A stretch of DNA of 21,472 bases from IMG/VR virus record IMGVR_UViG_3300031857_001617, positions 1-21,472 of that record. One strand, 5' to 3'. A program made the position numbers and the translations under genes. The notes beneath the pieces were generated by a model. That model saw nothing but the letters and a program-made list of their open reading frames with translations, had not been told where the DNA came from and ran no database searches. Positions 12,859-21,472 of the stretch are shown here, piece by piece (the first letter of the stretch is position 1; every line of letters starts with the position of its first letter). The DNA comes from a virus.

Positions 12859-13761
12859 TTATTTCGTGTAGTGGAGACGGATGGGGAACTTGTCGGAAAG
12901 TTTGAGTGCTTCGTCATTGAGCCTCTGTTGGAACAGGGCAAAGACGTAGCGAGATGCGCCAGCACCAGCGGTGCTTGGAATCTTGGAGTCAGCAAAGTCA
13001 GCCTCTGCGCTAGATAGGTTGATACGACCAGCATCAATGTAGGAGAGCAACTTGTAGGCAGCGCCTAGCGTTACTACGTCATAGGATGACTCTGGAAGTC
13101 CTGATACATCAGCGAAGTCGTCAGTACTGCTATCTAGGGTATTGGCTTCAACCGCGTAGTAGACCTGCACGGTGCGACCTGGCTGGATGTTCTCGTAGAT
13201 GTTGATGGTGTTGGTGCTGTTGAACGTAGCGATATTAGCCATTCCATCTGCTCGCCAACGGTTGACTGGTAGCCACTCTTGGCTGGAGCCAGTCGTTTGC
13301 CACGATACATAAAGGACATTCTCAACATCATCTGGCAGTGCATATGTCACCTGAGATGCGTTGTAGGTAAAGGTCGTTGATGCTACTCCCCACAACTTTG
13401 GGTAGAGTCCATTGATCGTATCGTTGATAGCCTTCTTGATGGTGATACGTGGAAACGTTGGAGCCAAGGTTACTTGAGCATACTGAGCGTGTGGTGCCGC
13501 TGTCGTCCCTTGGTACCCACGACCAAATCCTGGGATGACGTTGAGCGTATTGTTGGTCTTGTTGAAGGAATCAATCCAGATAAGTTCATCGTCAATCTCG
13601 ATGACACCTTTAGCGAGGTTATCTGCCGAGCCGACTTGGATGGATGCTGAGGTGGTAGTAAGGCCGCCTGCGTTGGCGACATAGGTGATGCGGTCCTGAC
13701 GCAAGGTGTAACCCTGAAGGTTACTTCTTACCTCGTCTATCATTTCGCTTAGTGTGGGCAT
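12859..13761 (-). CDS. Phage structural protein (adaptor or tail component)
   Basis: A 300-residue protein. The N-terminus (LSEMIDEVRSNLQGYTLRQDR) is helical; residues 54-100 carry a beta module (DDELIWIDSF...GRGYQGTTAAPHAQYAQV) shared with the preceding fibre gene; the middle starts RITIKKAINDTINGLYPKLWG, and the C-terminal half contains helices (VVTLGAAYKLLSYID, FALFQQRLNDEALKL). This helix-plus-beta mix with an R/K-rich central helix resembles head-tail adaptor or connector proteins, but its place among fibre genes argues for a tail role. ATG 13761 has AAGGAG eight bases upstream and lies within the end of the glycosyltransferase gene (41-base overlap). Confidence 0.65.
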   Translation of the reverse strand: MPTLSEMIDEVRSNLQGYTLRQDRITYVANAGGLTTTSASIQVGSADNLAKGVIEIDDELIWIDSFNKTNNTLNVIPGFGRGYQGTTAAPHAQYAQVTLAPTFPRITIKKAINDTINGLYPKLWGVASTTFTYNASQVTYALPDDVENVLYVSWQTTGSSQEWLPVNRWRADGMANIATFNSTNTINIYENIQPGRTVQVYYAVEANTLDSSTDDFADVSGLPESSYDVVTLGAAYKLLSYIDAGRINLSSAEADFADSKIPSTAGAGASRYVFALFQQRLNDEALKLSDKFPIRLHYTK

Positions 13762-14800
13762 TGAGTTTCTCCTTGTAAAAGGCTAGGTTGTTGACTAGCC
13801 TCTCATCGTCTGGACTTGTTTCTACCGCTTTCTTACCGTGCTTATAGGCTTCTTTCCAGTCACCTAACTGCCACGCAGAGACTGCTATCAGATCGTCTGC
13901 CATATGACCCCAGGCCCACTCTTCCGATAGGAAGCCAGTGACCCTCTCGGTCTTGGTCAATGCAATCTTTGCTACCGCATTACACTCTTTCCATTGCTTC
14001 TGCGTGTAGTAGTGATTCGCTAGGGCAAGTGTTGCTTCCCTCGTCTGGCAGGCTTCTGTGGCCTGCATTAGCCATTCCTCAGCCTTCTCTGGCTCGCACT
14101 TAGCGAGCATCCGTAGGGCAAAGGACTTCTCTGCTGGGAAGTTTGAGACCTTGATATATTCCTTGATGACCTTGGCGCAGTCCTCGTAGGCCTTGCGGAA
14201 GTACAACTCTCTGCCTAGGTAGTAAAGGTTCCTAGCATCTGGCTCTTCGTCTACTGCTCTGCGGAGCAGATCGAGATACTGCCCGCGAGACTTGGTAACA
14301 TCTGGCCTGTGGTGGACTTCAAAGTTGTAGCGCTTGCGTACATCCCCGCCTTCATAGGTCATTGGGACTTCGTGGATGGGATACTTCCACCTGACGCCTT
14401 GACGCCTGTGAATCCTGAACCCATCGAACTCGATGGCAGGCTCACCCTCTTTGGTCCAGTCAGTGATAAACCTATACTGCGGTCTGTCGGTGCCTTCCTC
14501 GAAGGCCCGCTCTAACTCTGCTCTCCATCCTGGCTGGAGTACTTCATCCATATCCAGTGCGATGCAATAGTCAGCATCTGCTGGGACTAGAGCAAGTGAT
14601 GCGTTACGAGCGTCATCAAACCTAAACGGTATGACGCTGATTTGGTAGACATCTATGCCAAGTTCCTTGGCTCTGGCTACCGTATCGTCGGTTGAGCCAG
14701 TATCTGCTATGAGGTGGTAGTCTGCTTCTTTAGAACAGTTGTACCAACGCTCGACAAACTGCTCTTCGTTCTTGGCTATGGTGTAGACGGCAACCTTCAT
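13721..14800 (-). CDS. GT2-family glycosyltransferase with C-terminal TPR-like helices
   Basis: A 359-residue protein. The N-terminal 160 residues are a GT-A fold of family 2: VAVYTIAKNEE at the start, IADTGSTDDTV (33-40) for nucleotide-sugar binding, and LDMDEVL (D83-M-D85) as the DxD metal motif, followed by RIHRRQGVRWKYPIHE. Residues about 185-350 are repeated helix pairs (ARNLYYLGRELYFRKAYEDCAKV, LALANHYYTQKQWKECNAVAK, VSAWQLGDWKEAYKHGKKAV), i.e. TPR-like, often protein-acceptor binding. It overlaps the GT25 gene by four bases (ATGA), so the two are probably co-translated. A tail protein is the likely acceptor, given the operon. Confidence 0.88.
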   Translation of the reverse strand: MKVAVYTIAKNEEQFVERWYNCSKEADYHLIADTGSTDDTVARAKELGIDVYQISVIPFRFDDARNASLALVPADADYCIALDMDEVLQPGWRAELERAFEEGTDRPQYRFITDWTKEGEPAIEFDGFRIHRRQGVRWKYPIHEVPMTYEGGDVRKRYNFEVHHRPDVTKSRGQYLDLLRRAVDEEPDARNLYYLGRELYFRKAYEDCAKVIKEYIKVSNFPAEKSFALRMLAKCEPEKAEEWLMQATEACQTREATLALANHYYTQKQWKECNAVAKIALTKTERVTGFLSEEWAWGHMADDLIAVSAWQLGDWKEAYKHGKKAVETSPDDERLVNNLAFYKEKLNAHTKRNDRRGKK

Positions 14801-15402
14801 ACATACTTGTCCCTTACATCCCTGTACACTTTGTCCAGGTCTGAGTATCCTGGGCGTTGATATACTAGCGCAGGTTTGGCGCAGTAGGTGTTTAGGAACG
14901 CGTTGATCTTTGATAGTTCTAGGTCAATATGTGTCTTGCCTTGAACGTGCTGGTGTATGTACTTCATCGCCTTGCGATTCATTCCGTAGGCGTGGGCCGA
15001 GTAACTGTCTATGGGGCTTATTAGGTTTTCTGAATAGGGCTTGTACTGGTGGAGCCAAAGGCCACCGTAGAACACATCCCAATTATCGGGCAGTTCTTTC
15101 CAAGTCCTCTCAAGTCTTTCATTGAAGCCCTCTTGGAAGTTGGCATCATCTTCAAAGATAAAGAGGCTCTCAACCCCATCATCTATTGCCTTGGCTAACA
15201 CCTCTAGGTGGCTCAGTGTGCAGGCTACGATGCCTCGCATTGGAAAGCCCTGTCCATCCGTCTTTCCTTCTGCGTCATAGGCTGAATGACGTTCATAGGT
15301 TAGACCTATCGACTTAGCCTGCTCGTCAAACTCTGCAAGCCGGTCAGTCCTGCGGTCTAAGTTGATGACTACGACCTTTTCAAAGAGATCGTTGAGTCCC
15401 AT
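14797..15402 (-). CDS. GT25-family glycosyltransferase
   Basis: A 201-residue protein with the GT25 pattern: VVVINLDRRTDRL at 10-22, ACTLSHLEVL at 60-69 with the conserved H65, and FIFEDDA at 81-87, the acidic metal-binding motif. GT25 includes bacterial LPS beta-galactosyltransferases and the collagen hydroxylysine galactosyltransferases of animals and giant viruses. It transfers a sugar, usually galactose or glucose, from a UDP donor. ATG 15402 overlaps the upstream TGA (TGATG). It is in the same operon as a collagen-like fibre (20044-20958) and two glycine-rich adhesins, which are candidate acceptors. The acceptor is inference. Confidence 0.87.
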   Translation of the reverse strand: MGLNDLFEKVVVINLDRRTDRLAEFDEQAKSIGLTYERHSAYDAEGKTDGQGFPMRGIVACTLSHLEVLAKAIDDGVESLFIFEDDANFQEGFNERLERTWKELPDNWDVFYGGLWLHQYKPYSENLISPIDSYSAHAYGMNRKAMKYIHQHVQGKTHIDLELSKINAFLNTYCAKPALVYQRPGYSDLDKVYRDVRDKYV

Positions 15403-15638
15403 CAGATACCTGTGATAGCAAGGATTTCTGTGTCAGATAAGCCGAGTGCCTTCAACTTCTCTTGAGCAGACTGCTTGGCTGCAGCCTTGGCTGCTTCCTC
15501 TGCCTCACGCAAAGCCTGTGCCTCAGCAGCGGCTGCCGCATCTTGGTCACGCTGGGCAATCTCGGCTGGGGTCAAAGGCAGGATGGTCTGCTTGCCGGTG
15601 GCGCAATCCACCACGATCTTTGTCAGGTTCTCACTCAT
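15402..15638 (-). CDS. Small Ala/Glu-rich helical tail-associated protein
   Basis: A 78-residue protein: a short beta-like N-terminus (KIVVDCATGKQTILPL), then PAEIAQRDQDAAAAAEAQAL and a long alanine-rich helix, ending KLKALGLSDTEILAITGI. The final LGL segment matches the end of the 11663-11899 product (KLAALGLTPEDLKALL), so the two are distant paralogues or share a module. Such small proteins next to fibre genes may be assembly chaperones or fibre-associated subunits. ATG 15638 overlaps the preceding gene by eight bases. No specific role can be assigned. Confidence 0.65.
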   Translation of the reverse strand: MSENLTKIVVDCATGKQTILPLTPAEIAQRDQDAAAAAEAQALREAEEAAKAAAKQSAQEKLKALGLSDTEILAITGI

Positions 15639-15972
15639 AAACTACTGCCTCCCAATCAAGAGTCTCTTCATTCCAGGAATACATCAAGCCATCTTCAGGC
15701 CTTGGCTTAGGCGGTTGCCAGTCGTGGTTCTCATCCTTGGTCCACGATGGGAATGGCTGAGGTGCTACGAATACATCTGCTGCTTCGTCGAAGGTGTAGC
15801 CAATCCCTGCGTACTGCTTGCGGATGTTGTGGTTGTAGCTCGTTTGAATCCAGCGTCCACCCAGTCCGAGGTCATTGGCGAGGAAATCCTCGCCTCGATG
15901 CTCTTGCTCATCAGGAACAACAAGCACCTGTGTTACTACATTGTTCTCATCTATCATTGCGAAGTGCGCCAT
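15631..15972 (-). CDS. Conserved phage structural protein of the 'MAHFA' type
   Basis: A 113-residue protein starting MAHFAMIDENNVVTQVLVV and containing WIQTSYNHNIRKQYAGIGYTFD, PFPSW and MYSWNEETLDWE. This matches my memory of a small protein common near fibre genes in marine and freshwater phages, including cyanophages. The aromatic-rich beta turns suggest a virion protein, possibly at the fibre base. ATG 15972 has AAGGAA upstream. Function is unproven in the family; identification is by pattern, without a search. Confidence 0.75.
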   Translation of the reverse strand: MAHFAMIDENNVVTQVLVVPDEQEHRGEDFLANDLGLGGRWIQTSYNHNIRKQYAGIGYTFDEAADVFVAPQPFPSWTKDENHDWQPPKPRPEDGLMYSWNEETLDWEAVVYE

Positions 15973-15982
15973 TTATGTTCCT

Positions 15983-17353
15983 TTACTTTGCATATCTAAC
16001 TATTACGATTCCAGAACCGCCCGCTCCGCCTGATGCAACATTGTAGCCAGAGCCACCACCGCCGCCGCCTGTATTAGCCGTACCAGCGACTCCGGTTCCG
16101 CTATTTGCAACCAAAGAACCTGCACCACCACCGCCGAGTCCACCAACTCCAGCGTATGCTCCGTTCCCGCCTCCGACAGTAGAGCCACCTCCACCACCGC
16201 CAGCATAATATCCGCTATTAGCGCCAGTACTAGTTGCTGATGACCAAGTTGATAGCAAAACGCCAACGCCGCCATCGGTGGCTGTTCCATTTGGACTGCT
16301 TGCGGCATTTGCAGCCGCTGCTCCAGCACCACCACCGCCAGGAGAACCACTATTGCTACCATTTCCTGCTCCGCCGTTGTATCCCTGATTGGCGGTGCCA
16401 GTTCCTGCATTTAGCCAAACTCCAGAACCGTTGCCAGAGCCAGCGCCACCGCCAGAACCTCCGCTACCACCTCCAGAGTTTGACTCGTAACTTCCACCAC
16501 GACCTCCGCCAGTAGAAGTTATGGTGTTGAACACAGAACTACTCCCTTGAGTTTGTGAGGCTCCTCCAGCGCCGACGGTTACGGTATAAGCGGTGCTTGC
16601 GGTAAGAGATAGAGCAGATTCAAGAGAACCTCCGCCGCCTGTTGCTCCTACGGTGGAACGAAGTCCACCTGCTCCGCCTCCACCGCCGTACCATCCACCA
16701 CCACCGCCACCACCTGCTACCACGAGGTAATCACAGGATAGGTTCTGCAACGGCGTAAAAGTACCGCTAGTTGTAAAGAGATGGTAGACATAACTGGCAT
16801 CGTCATACACCATTCCACCAGTCGCCTTGATCTGGGCAGTCGTGCGGGAGATGCCATACAAGGTGGCTGTGGAGTGTTGAGAGAGTGTTCCGCTTCCAGC
16901 CGCAATTCTAATAGAAGTGATTGCTGCAGTGTTTGACCACAAAAAAGCGTATAACTGGGTGAACGCAGTAGTAGCATTGTTTTCGGTAACAGCATCATAT
17001 GATGCGCTTTTGTTATTGCTCCCTGCATAGTTGGGGATGTATAACTGCCCATTGCCAAAAGTAGAGGCTGTTGCATTTGCGCCTACTCCGTCAGCAAAAA
17101 AATGATTACCAGAAAGAGAGTTAGAAACGGCTGTTGAACCATCGCCGTAAAGATTTCTCTGACTGTAACCTGTAGTTGAGCCATTGAAGGTTATTTGCAA
17201 CTGTTGAAAAACTTGTGCTTGTGTTCCTCTAATAGAGAATACAACCTGCAAGTCGGTATAGGTCTGCGGGATATTGGTGAACTCTATATTCGCAGCACCA
17301 CCACTACCCACAGTGACGGTCTGAATTGCAACCATTGTGCCATTGAGTGCCAT
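15983..17353 (-). CDS. Tail-fibre adhesin with beta module and poly-glycine domain
   Basis: A 456-residue protein. Residues about 20-170 are a beta-rich module (IEFTNIPQTYTDLQVVF... WSNTAAITSIRIAAGSG...LYGIS) also present in the next two upstream genes. After a short linker (YHLFTTSGTFTPLQNLSCDYLVVAGGG), residues 207-456 are extremely glycine-rich, with runs of seven G and a closing GGSGIVIVRYAK. That ending is typical of phage glycine-rich tail domains, which in T-even-like phages form poly-glycine II sandwiches that carry receptor-binding loops. ATG 17353 overlaps the TAA of the upstream paralogue (TAATG). Probable receptor-binding protein. Confidence 0.82.
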   Translation of the reverse strand: MALNGTMVAIQTVTVGSGGAANIEFTNIPQTYTDLQVVFSIRGTQAQVFQQLQITFNGSTTGYSQRNLYGDGSTAVSNSLSGNHFFADGVGANATASTFGNGQLYIPNYAGSNNKSASYDAVTENNATTAFTQLYAFLWSNTAAITSIRIAAGSGTLSQHSTATLYGISRTTAQIKATGGMVYDDASYVYHLFTTSGTFTPLQNLSCDYLVVAGGGGGGGWYGGGGGAGGLRSTVGATGGGGSLESALSLTASTAYTVTVGAGGASQTQGSSSVFNTITSTGGGRGGSYESNSGGGSGGSGGGAGSGNGSGVWLNAGTGTANQGYNGGAGNGSNSGSPGGGGAGAAAANAASSPNGTATDGGVGVLLSTWSSATSTGANSGYYAGGGGGGSTVGGGNGAYAGVGGLGGGGAGSLVANSGTGVAGTANTGGGGGGSGYNVASGGAGGSGIVIVRYAK

Positions 17354-18603
17354 TAGACTGCATACCTCACAATCACAGTTCCTGAACCGCCTGCACCTGC
17401 TGTTGACCTGCCACCGTTGCCACCATTACCAGTGTTCGCAGTTCCAGCACCGCCCGAATCTGATCCGTTACCACCAACTGCACGAGTTACGGATGTGCCT
17501 GTGATGGTGCTTGTAAGACCTGAGCCTCCTGTTTGTGTGACATAACTGGAACCTGCTGCACCAGCACCGCCACCACCGCCCATATTGCGGGAGTTGCCTT
17601 GTGCTCCTATTCCTGAACCACCGGCAAACCCTTCGTTCGCTGTTCCTGCTCCGCCAGCATAAGCATTATTGAAATCACCAGAACCACCACCAGAACCACC
17701 AGCGCGACCCTGACCTGTTGGCGATGCGTTGACAGCGCCACCACCGCCTCCTCCTGTAGTGGATACAGTAAAGAAGGAACTAGCACTTCCGTTTGTTCCT
17801 AGTGTGTAGTCAGATGCTGCACCGCTACCGCCACCGCCAACGACTATTGCGTAATTGGTGCCATTGATGAGTGAGAGTTTTGACTGCGCCGACGCGCCAC
17901 CACCTGATGCTCCAACAGATGTTCTATAACCACCTGCTCCACCGCCACCACCGTTGTTATTGACATCGCCACGACCTCCACCACCTCCACCTGCGACAAC
18001 AAGAAAATCGACATCAGTAAGGTTTTCCACTGGTGCAAAGATGCCAGAGGATCGGTAGGTGTGATACCAGTAGGTTCCATCTGTGCGTACTTCATCCCCA
18101 CCAAATGCCTTCGGTGAGCCAGCGCCGATGCCGTAGAGAGTGAAGGTGGAACCTGAAAGCCAACTTGCTGTTTCAGGATAAAGCCTAATTGATGTGATTG
18201 CCGCAGTATTTCTCCACAAGCCGACTGATGCCCAAACGGAATTAGCGGCGGCATTAGTTCTAGCCAAAACAGTTTTGTTCGTCGTTACATTTGAGTAGTT
18301 TTCAAACTGTAATATAAAATTTCCGTTTAGATTATTGAGAGCAGGAGCGCCCAAATACATTGCCGGATTGTTTGTATATCTTCCAGAACTAGCACTACTT
18401 CCATTTCCAAAAATATGTGTAGCGGAGTAACTGTTACTGCTATCTCCGTTTAGTTCTACCGATAAAGCGAATCCTGTCGTGGTATTCATACCACCATTCA
18501 TTACTAAAACTAAGTCGGTGTAAGTTTGTGGGATACCACTAAAGGTAATAGAAGCAGTGTTAGCGGAAAGCGTCTGGGTGCTTATCGGTGTGAGTGTTGA
18601 CAT
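17353..18603 (-). CDS. Paralogous tail-fibre adhesin with poly-glycine domain
   Basis: A 416-residue protein of the same architecture as the gene downstream: beta module at about 15-160 (ITFSGIPQTYTDLVLVM ... LWRNTAAITSIRL ... FTLYGIG) and a glycine-rich region at 198-416 beginning DFLVVAGGGGGG and ending GGSGTVIVRYAV. The modules are clearly related but the glycine-rich loops differ, as expected for diversified adhesins after tandem duplication. TAAATG links it directly to the previous gene. It probably binds the host surface, possibly a different receptor from its neighbour. Confidence 0.82.
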   Translation of the reverse strand: MSTLTPISTQTLSANTASITFSGIPQTYTDLVLVMNGGMNTTTGFALSVELNGDSSNSYSATHIFGNGSSASSGRYTNNPAMYLGAPALNNLNGNFILQFENYSNVTTNKTVLARTNAAANSVWASVGLWRNTAAITSIRLYPETASWLSGSTFTLYGIGAGSPKAFGGDEVRTDGTYWYHTYRSSGIFAPVENLTDVDFLVVAGGGGGGRGDVNNNGGGGGAGGYRTSVGASGGGASAQSKLSLINGTNYAIVVGGGGSGAASDYTLGTNGSASSFFTVSTTGGGGGGAVNASPTGQGRAGGSGGGSGDFNNAYAGGAGTANEGFAGGSGIGAQGNSRNMGGGGGAGAAGSSYVTQTGGSGLTSTITGTSVTRAVGGNGSDSGGAGTANTGNGGNGGRSTAGAGGSGTVIVRYAV

Positions 18604-19233
18604 TTAGAGTACCCCGTACAGTGCGAATTGACAGTTTGCTACAAGACTTCTTGCAAAGTCACCAGCACTGGCTATTCTTATGGATGTAATAGCGTTTGTG
18701 TTTCTCCATAAAGAAGAACTGAATCTGATGTGACCTGGTTCCGTGCCAGTTCCATTGGTGTCATTTCCGCCTAAAGACCTTACGGTCTTGAACTTGTTGG
18801 TATTCCTGTAATCCAAGAAATCTGCGACAAATGCAGAGAACATACCTGCCGTGTGTCCAGAAGAAGATTGCGCTCCAAGGATGCCACAGTTGAAATTTGT
18901 TCCTGCGCCGACAGCAACGCTTGCGCCATTACCTTGCAGATAATGCCAAGCATAGTTTGTTCCACTGTCACCATTCAACCGAAAAGCGAGTGAGTCTTGT
19001 CCGGATGTAACTTCAGAACTTCTTGTAAGCATACGGAGTTGAAGGTGTGTATATGTTTGAGGAATGTTGGTGAACTCAACAAATGATTGAGTGGCAGTAA
19101 GCGTGAACTCACCCAACGGAAACATTGCTCCGTTGTCCACATAGACAGGCGTCGTCGGGTTGCCAGCGAGGAAGTCGTTGTAGCGCTGGTATGTACCGAA
19201 TCCGCCTGCGTTGGAGAACCTGAAGATTGACAC
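18604..19233 (-). CDS. Fibre protein with the beta module only
   Basis: A 209-residue protein. Residues 41-209 carry the third copy of the fibre beta module (VEFTNIPQTYTHLQLRML ... SLWRNTNAITSIRIASAG... FALYGVL), without a glycine-rich extension. The N-terminus (FRFSNAGGFGTYQRYNDFLAGN) is a separate piece that may attach to the virion. The start is GTG 19233, overlapping the HNH gene's TAG (TAGTG). Likely a structural part of the same fibre complex as the two glycine-rich paralogues; glycines between the beta strands and lack of charge fit a virion protein. Confidence 0.78.
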   Translation of the reverse strand: MSIFRFSNAGGFGTYQRYNDFLAGNPTTPVYVDNGAMFPLGEFTLTATQSFVEFTNIPQTYTHLQLRMLTRSSEVTSGQDSLAFRLNGDSGTNYAWHYLQGNGASVAVGAGTNFNCGILGAQSSSGHTAGMFSAFVADFLDYRNTNKFKTVRSLGGNDTNGTGTEPGHIRFSSSLWRNTNAITSIRIASAGDFARSLVANCQFALYGVL

Positions 19234-19718
19234 TAGGACACCCTATCGCTTTCTGAGTGTTGCCTGAGATACTCGATTGCTTTGAGCATATTCTCTGGGT
19301 TCTCCTTTAGTAGTCCTAATGCCGTATTACAATTCTTGCACAGTAAGCCACGAATCTTTCCCGTATCGTGATTATGGTCTACTGCTAGATTGAATCCTGT
19401 CTTACACTTCATACCGCATATTGCGCATACGCCATTCTGCTCCTGAAGCATACGGTCGTATTCCTCTGCAGATAATCCGAACTTTCTTTTTATGTGCGCT
19501 ATCCTAGATTTTTCTCTTACAACTTCTAGGTTGCGCTCTCTCCAGCGCCTTGTTGTCTCTACAGCCTTCTTGCGTTCTTCAGCAGTTTTAGGAGGCAATG
19601 CTGCGTAATAAGCCCGCTGTCTTTTAGTCCTGCACTGTCTGCATTGATATCCCTGTGGAGCAAATTGATTTTTTGGCTTTATCTCTCCACAAACTTTACA
19701 GGTTCTATGTCCACTCAT
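19233..19718 (-). CDS. Endonuclease VII-type HNH protein inside the tail operon
   Basis: A 161-residue protein with two zinc parts. The N-terminus has C7-x2-C10 and C26-x2-C29, a zinc ribbon for DNA recognition. The C-terminal half carries CAIC (98-101), LAVDHNHDTGKIRGLLC (D114, H115, H117) and C127-x2-C130, the endonuclease VII/HNH active site. The middle is basic and helical (RRWRERNLEVVREK). It lies between fibre genes and has no structural role, so a free-standing homing endonuclease is most likely; its relative at 2035-2466 shares the core. ATG 19718 overlaps the next TAA (TAATG). Confidence 0.87.
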   Translation of the reverse strand: MSGHRTCKVCGEIKPKNQFAPQGYQCRQCRTKRQRAYYAALPPKTAEERKKAVETTRRWRERNLEVVREKSRIAHIKRKFGLSAEEYDRMLQEQNGVCAICGMKCKTGFNLAVDHNHDTGKIRGLLCKNCNTALGLLKENPENMLKAIEYLRQHSESDRVS

Positions 19719-20029
19719 TAGGCGGATATTTCTACCCCGCTGATATGAAAGTTGATGGTGGTTGCCGAAGCGCCACCTGCAATGGTCTGAGTCGCAGCAA
19801 TGACCTGCTTGAGTTGGATGACAGTGGAATCGTTCGCTGCAACAGTGACATTCTCTGCGATGCGTGTGCCAGCAAGCGACATCGTAAAGGTGCCAGCAGA
19901 GCCAGCAGTGTTGGTCACGACAATATCGGTGACCACTGTCGTTGTCGCAGACGGTACGGTGTAGAGCGTCGTCGTCAGTGTTGTAGTTGCGGCTCCTCGG
20001 AAGAGTGCCTTAGATGTATACGTTGGCAA
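19718..20029 (-). CDS. Small beta-rich structural protein
   Basis: A 103-residue protein of alternating Thr/Val/Ala-rich strands (TTTLYTVPSATTTVVTDIVVTNT, GTFTMSLAGTRIAENVTV, NFHISGVEIS), a typical jelly-roll or beta-sandwich virion protein, without cysteines. The start is TTG 20029; no ATG or GTG is in frame just upstream, and AGGAAAGG precedes it. Similar short proteins sit beside fibre genes in many aquatic phages. It is probably a fibre or decoration subunit. Confidence 0.65.
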   Translation of the reverse strand: MPTYTSKALFRGAATTTLTTTLYTVPSATTTVVTDIVVTNTAGSAGTFTMSLAGTRIAENVTVAANDSTVIQLKQVIAATQTIAGGASATTINFHISGVEISA

Positions 20030-20043
20030 TGAAGTGGCCTTTC

Positions 20044-21288
<1,245 letters not shown>

Positions 21289-21299
<11 letters not shown>

Positions 21300-21414
21300 G
21301 AGTTGACTCCTCGGAGAGCCGCCGCTGCAGGTAGTCCAGTAGTCCCAGCGATAACGTTACATACGCCAGAAAGATCAATCCAATTTTTAGGATCAGTAAT
21401 ACCAGCGATTTCAT
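21289..21414 (-). CDS. Doubtful overlapping ORF for a hydrophobic peptide (41 aa)
   Basis: In a third frame across the junction of the last two genes, ATG 21414 opens a 41-residue frame ending at TAA 21289, with AGGAG eight bases upstream. The product, MKSLVLLILKIGLIFLAYV followed by TLSLGLLDYLQRRLSEESTLER, has one predicted membrane helix and a charged tail. It overlaps the partial structural gene almost completely, and the AGGAG there is also coding. It may be chance; it is listed because its start signal is good and its composition is unlike a shadow frame. Confidence 0.25.
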
Positions 21415-21472
21415 TGAGAACTCCTACGGTGTCTGATGCGGTAGGTGTGACTGAGCGAGCAGCAGCCCAAGC
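21296..21472 (-). CDS. C-terminal end of a phage structural protein (runs off the right edge)
   Basis: The frame is open from the right edge to TGA 21296. The 58 visible residues include VGVLNEIAGITDPKNWIDL and SGVCNVIAGTTGLPAAAALRGV, a helix-and-turn pattern ('D-L.GV.N.IAGTTGL...AL') seen at the C-termini of phage tail and virion proteins. The start lies outside the window. It is the first visible gene of the late operon and is coupled to the next gene by TTGA. The exact identity cannot be read from the fragment. Confidence 0.7.

Noticed and set aside
15475-15999. Plus-strand frame of 174 residues
   Set aside because: It is antisense to two well-supported small genes; its Ala/Ser-rich start mirrors the alanine-rich helix on the other strand.

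Overview
The window is part of a tailed double-stranded DNA phage (Caudoviricetes) that probably infects an actinobacterium. The clearest host clue is a WhiB-type iron-sulfur regulator gene (5707-6021), a family essentially confined to Actinobacteria and their phages. Small zinc-ribbon proteins of an actinophage type and an M15-type endolysin fit this. The collagen-like and glycine-rich fibre genes, and a conserved 'MAHFA' structural protein, resemble those of aquatic phages, so a freshwater or marine actinophage is my best inference. No integrase, tRNA or attachment site was seen. Terminase, portal, capsid and tape-measure genes are not in the window.

Layout. (1) 2-250, plus strand: the C-terminal end of a C5-cytosine DNA methyltransferase, closed by a GAAA-loop hairpin terminator. 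(2) About 8116 down to 305, minus strand: one tightly packed early/replication operon with start/stop overlaps at most junctions. In transcription order it encodes an HslV-like Ntn protease, a small protein, a Cas4/RecB-like Fe-S exonuclease, a zinc-binding protein, WhiB, a DnaB-like helicase, a glycosyltransferase, a Holliday-junction-resolvase-like nuclease, a small zinc protein, and a primase split into a CHC2 zinc-finger ORF and a TOPRIM ORF. It continues with a DUF1599 (Nmad1) protein, an HNH endonuclease VII, four very small genes, a sigma-factor-like protein, a second PD-(D/E)XK-like protein and an FmdB-type zinc ribbon. Several of the small genes are found only by reading the overlaps. 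(3) 8125-8281: a divergent intergenic region with two perfect hairpins and a consensus TATAAT. (4) 8282-8512, plus strand: a lone zinc-ribbon gene. (5) 21472 down to 8576, minus strand: the late tail-fibre and lysis operon, ending in a strong terminator at 8513-8555. In transcription order it has structural proteins, a collagen-like fibre, an HNH endonuclease, three proteins sharing a beta-rich fibre module (two with long poly-glycine adhesin domains), two glycosyltransferases (GT25-like and GT2+TPR), more tail proteins, then a membrane protein, the endolysin and a holin-like protein.

How it fits together. The left operon supplies replication (primase, helicase), recombination and nuclease functions, transcriptional control (WhiB, sigma-like) and possibly base modification (methyltransferase, DUF1599, glycosyltransferase). 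The right operon builds the host-recognition apparatus and lyses the cell. The most striking items are the phage-encoded HslV-like proteasome-family protease and a Gly-Pro-Thr collagen-like fibre in the same operon as two glycosyltransferases, which suggests a phage-encoded fibre glycosylation system.
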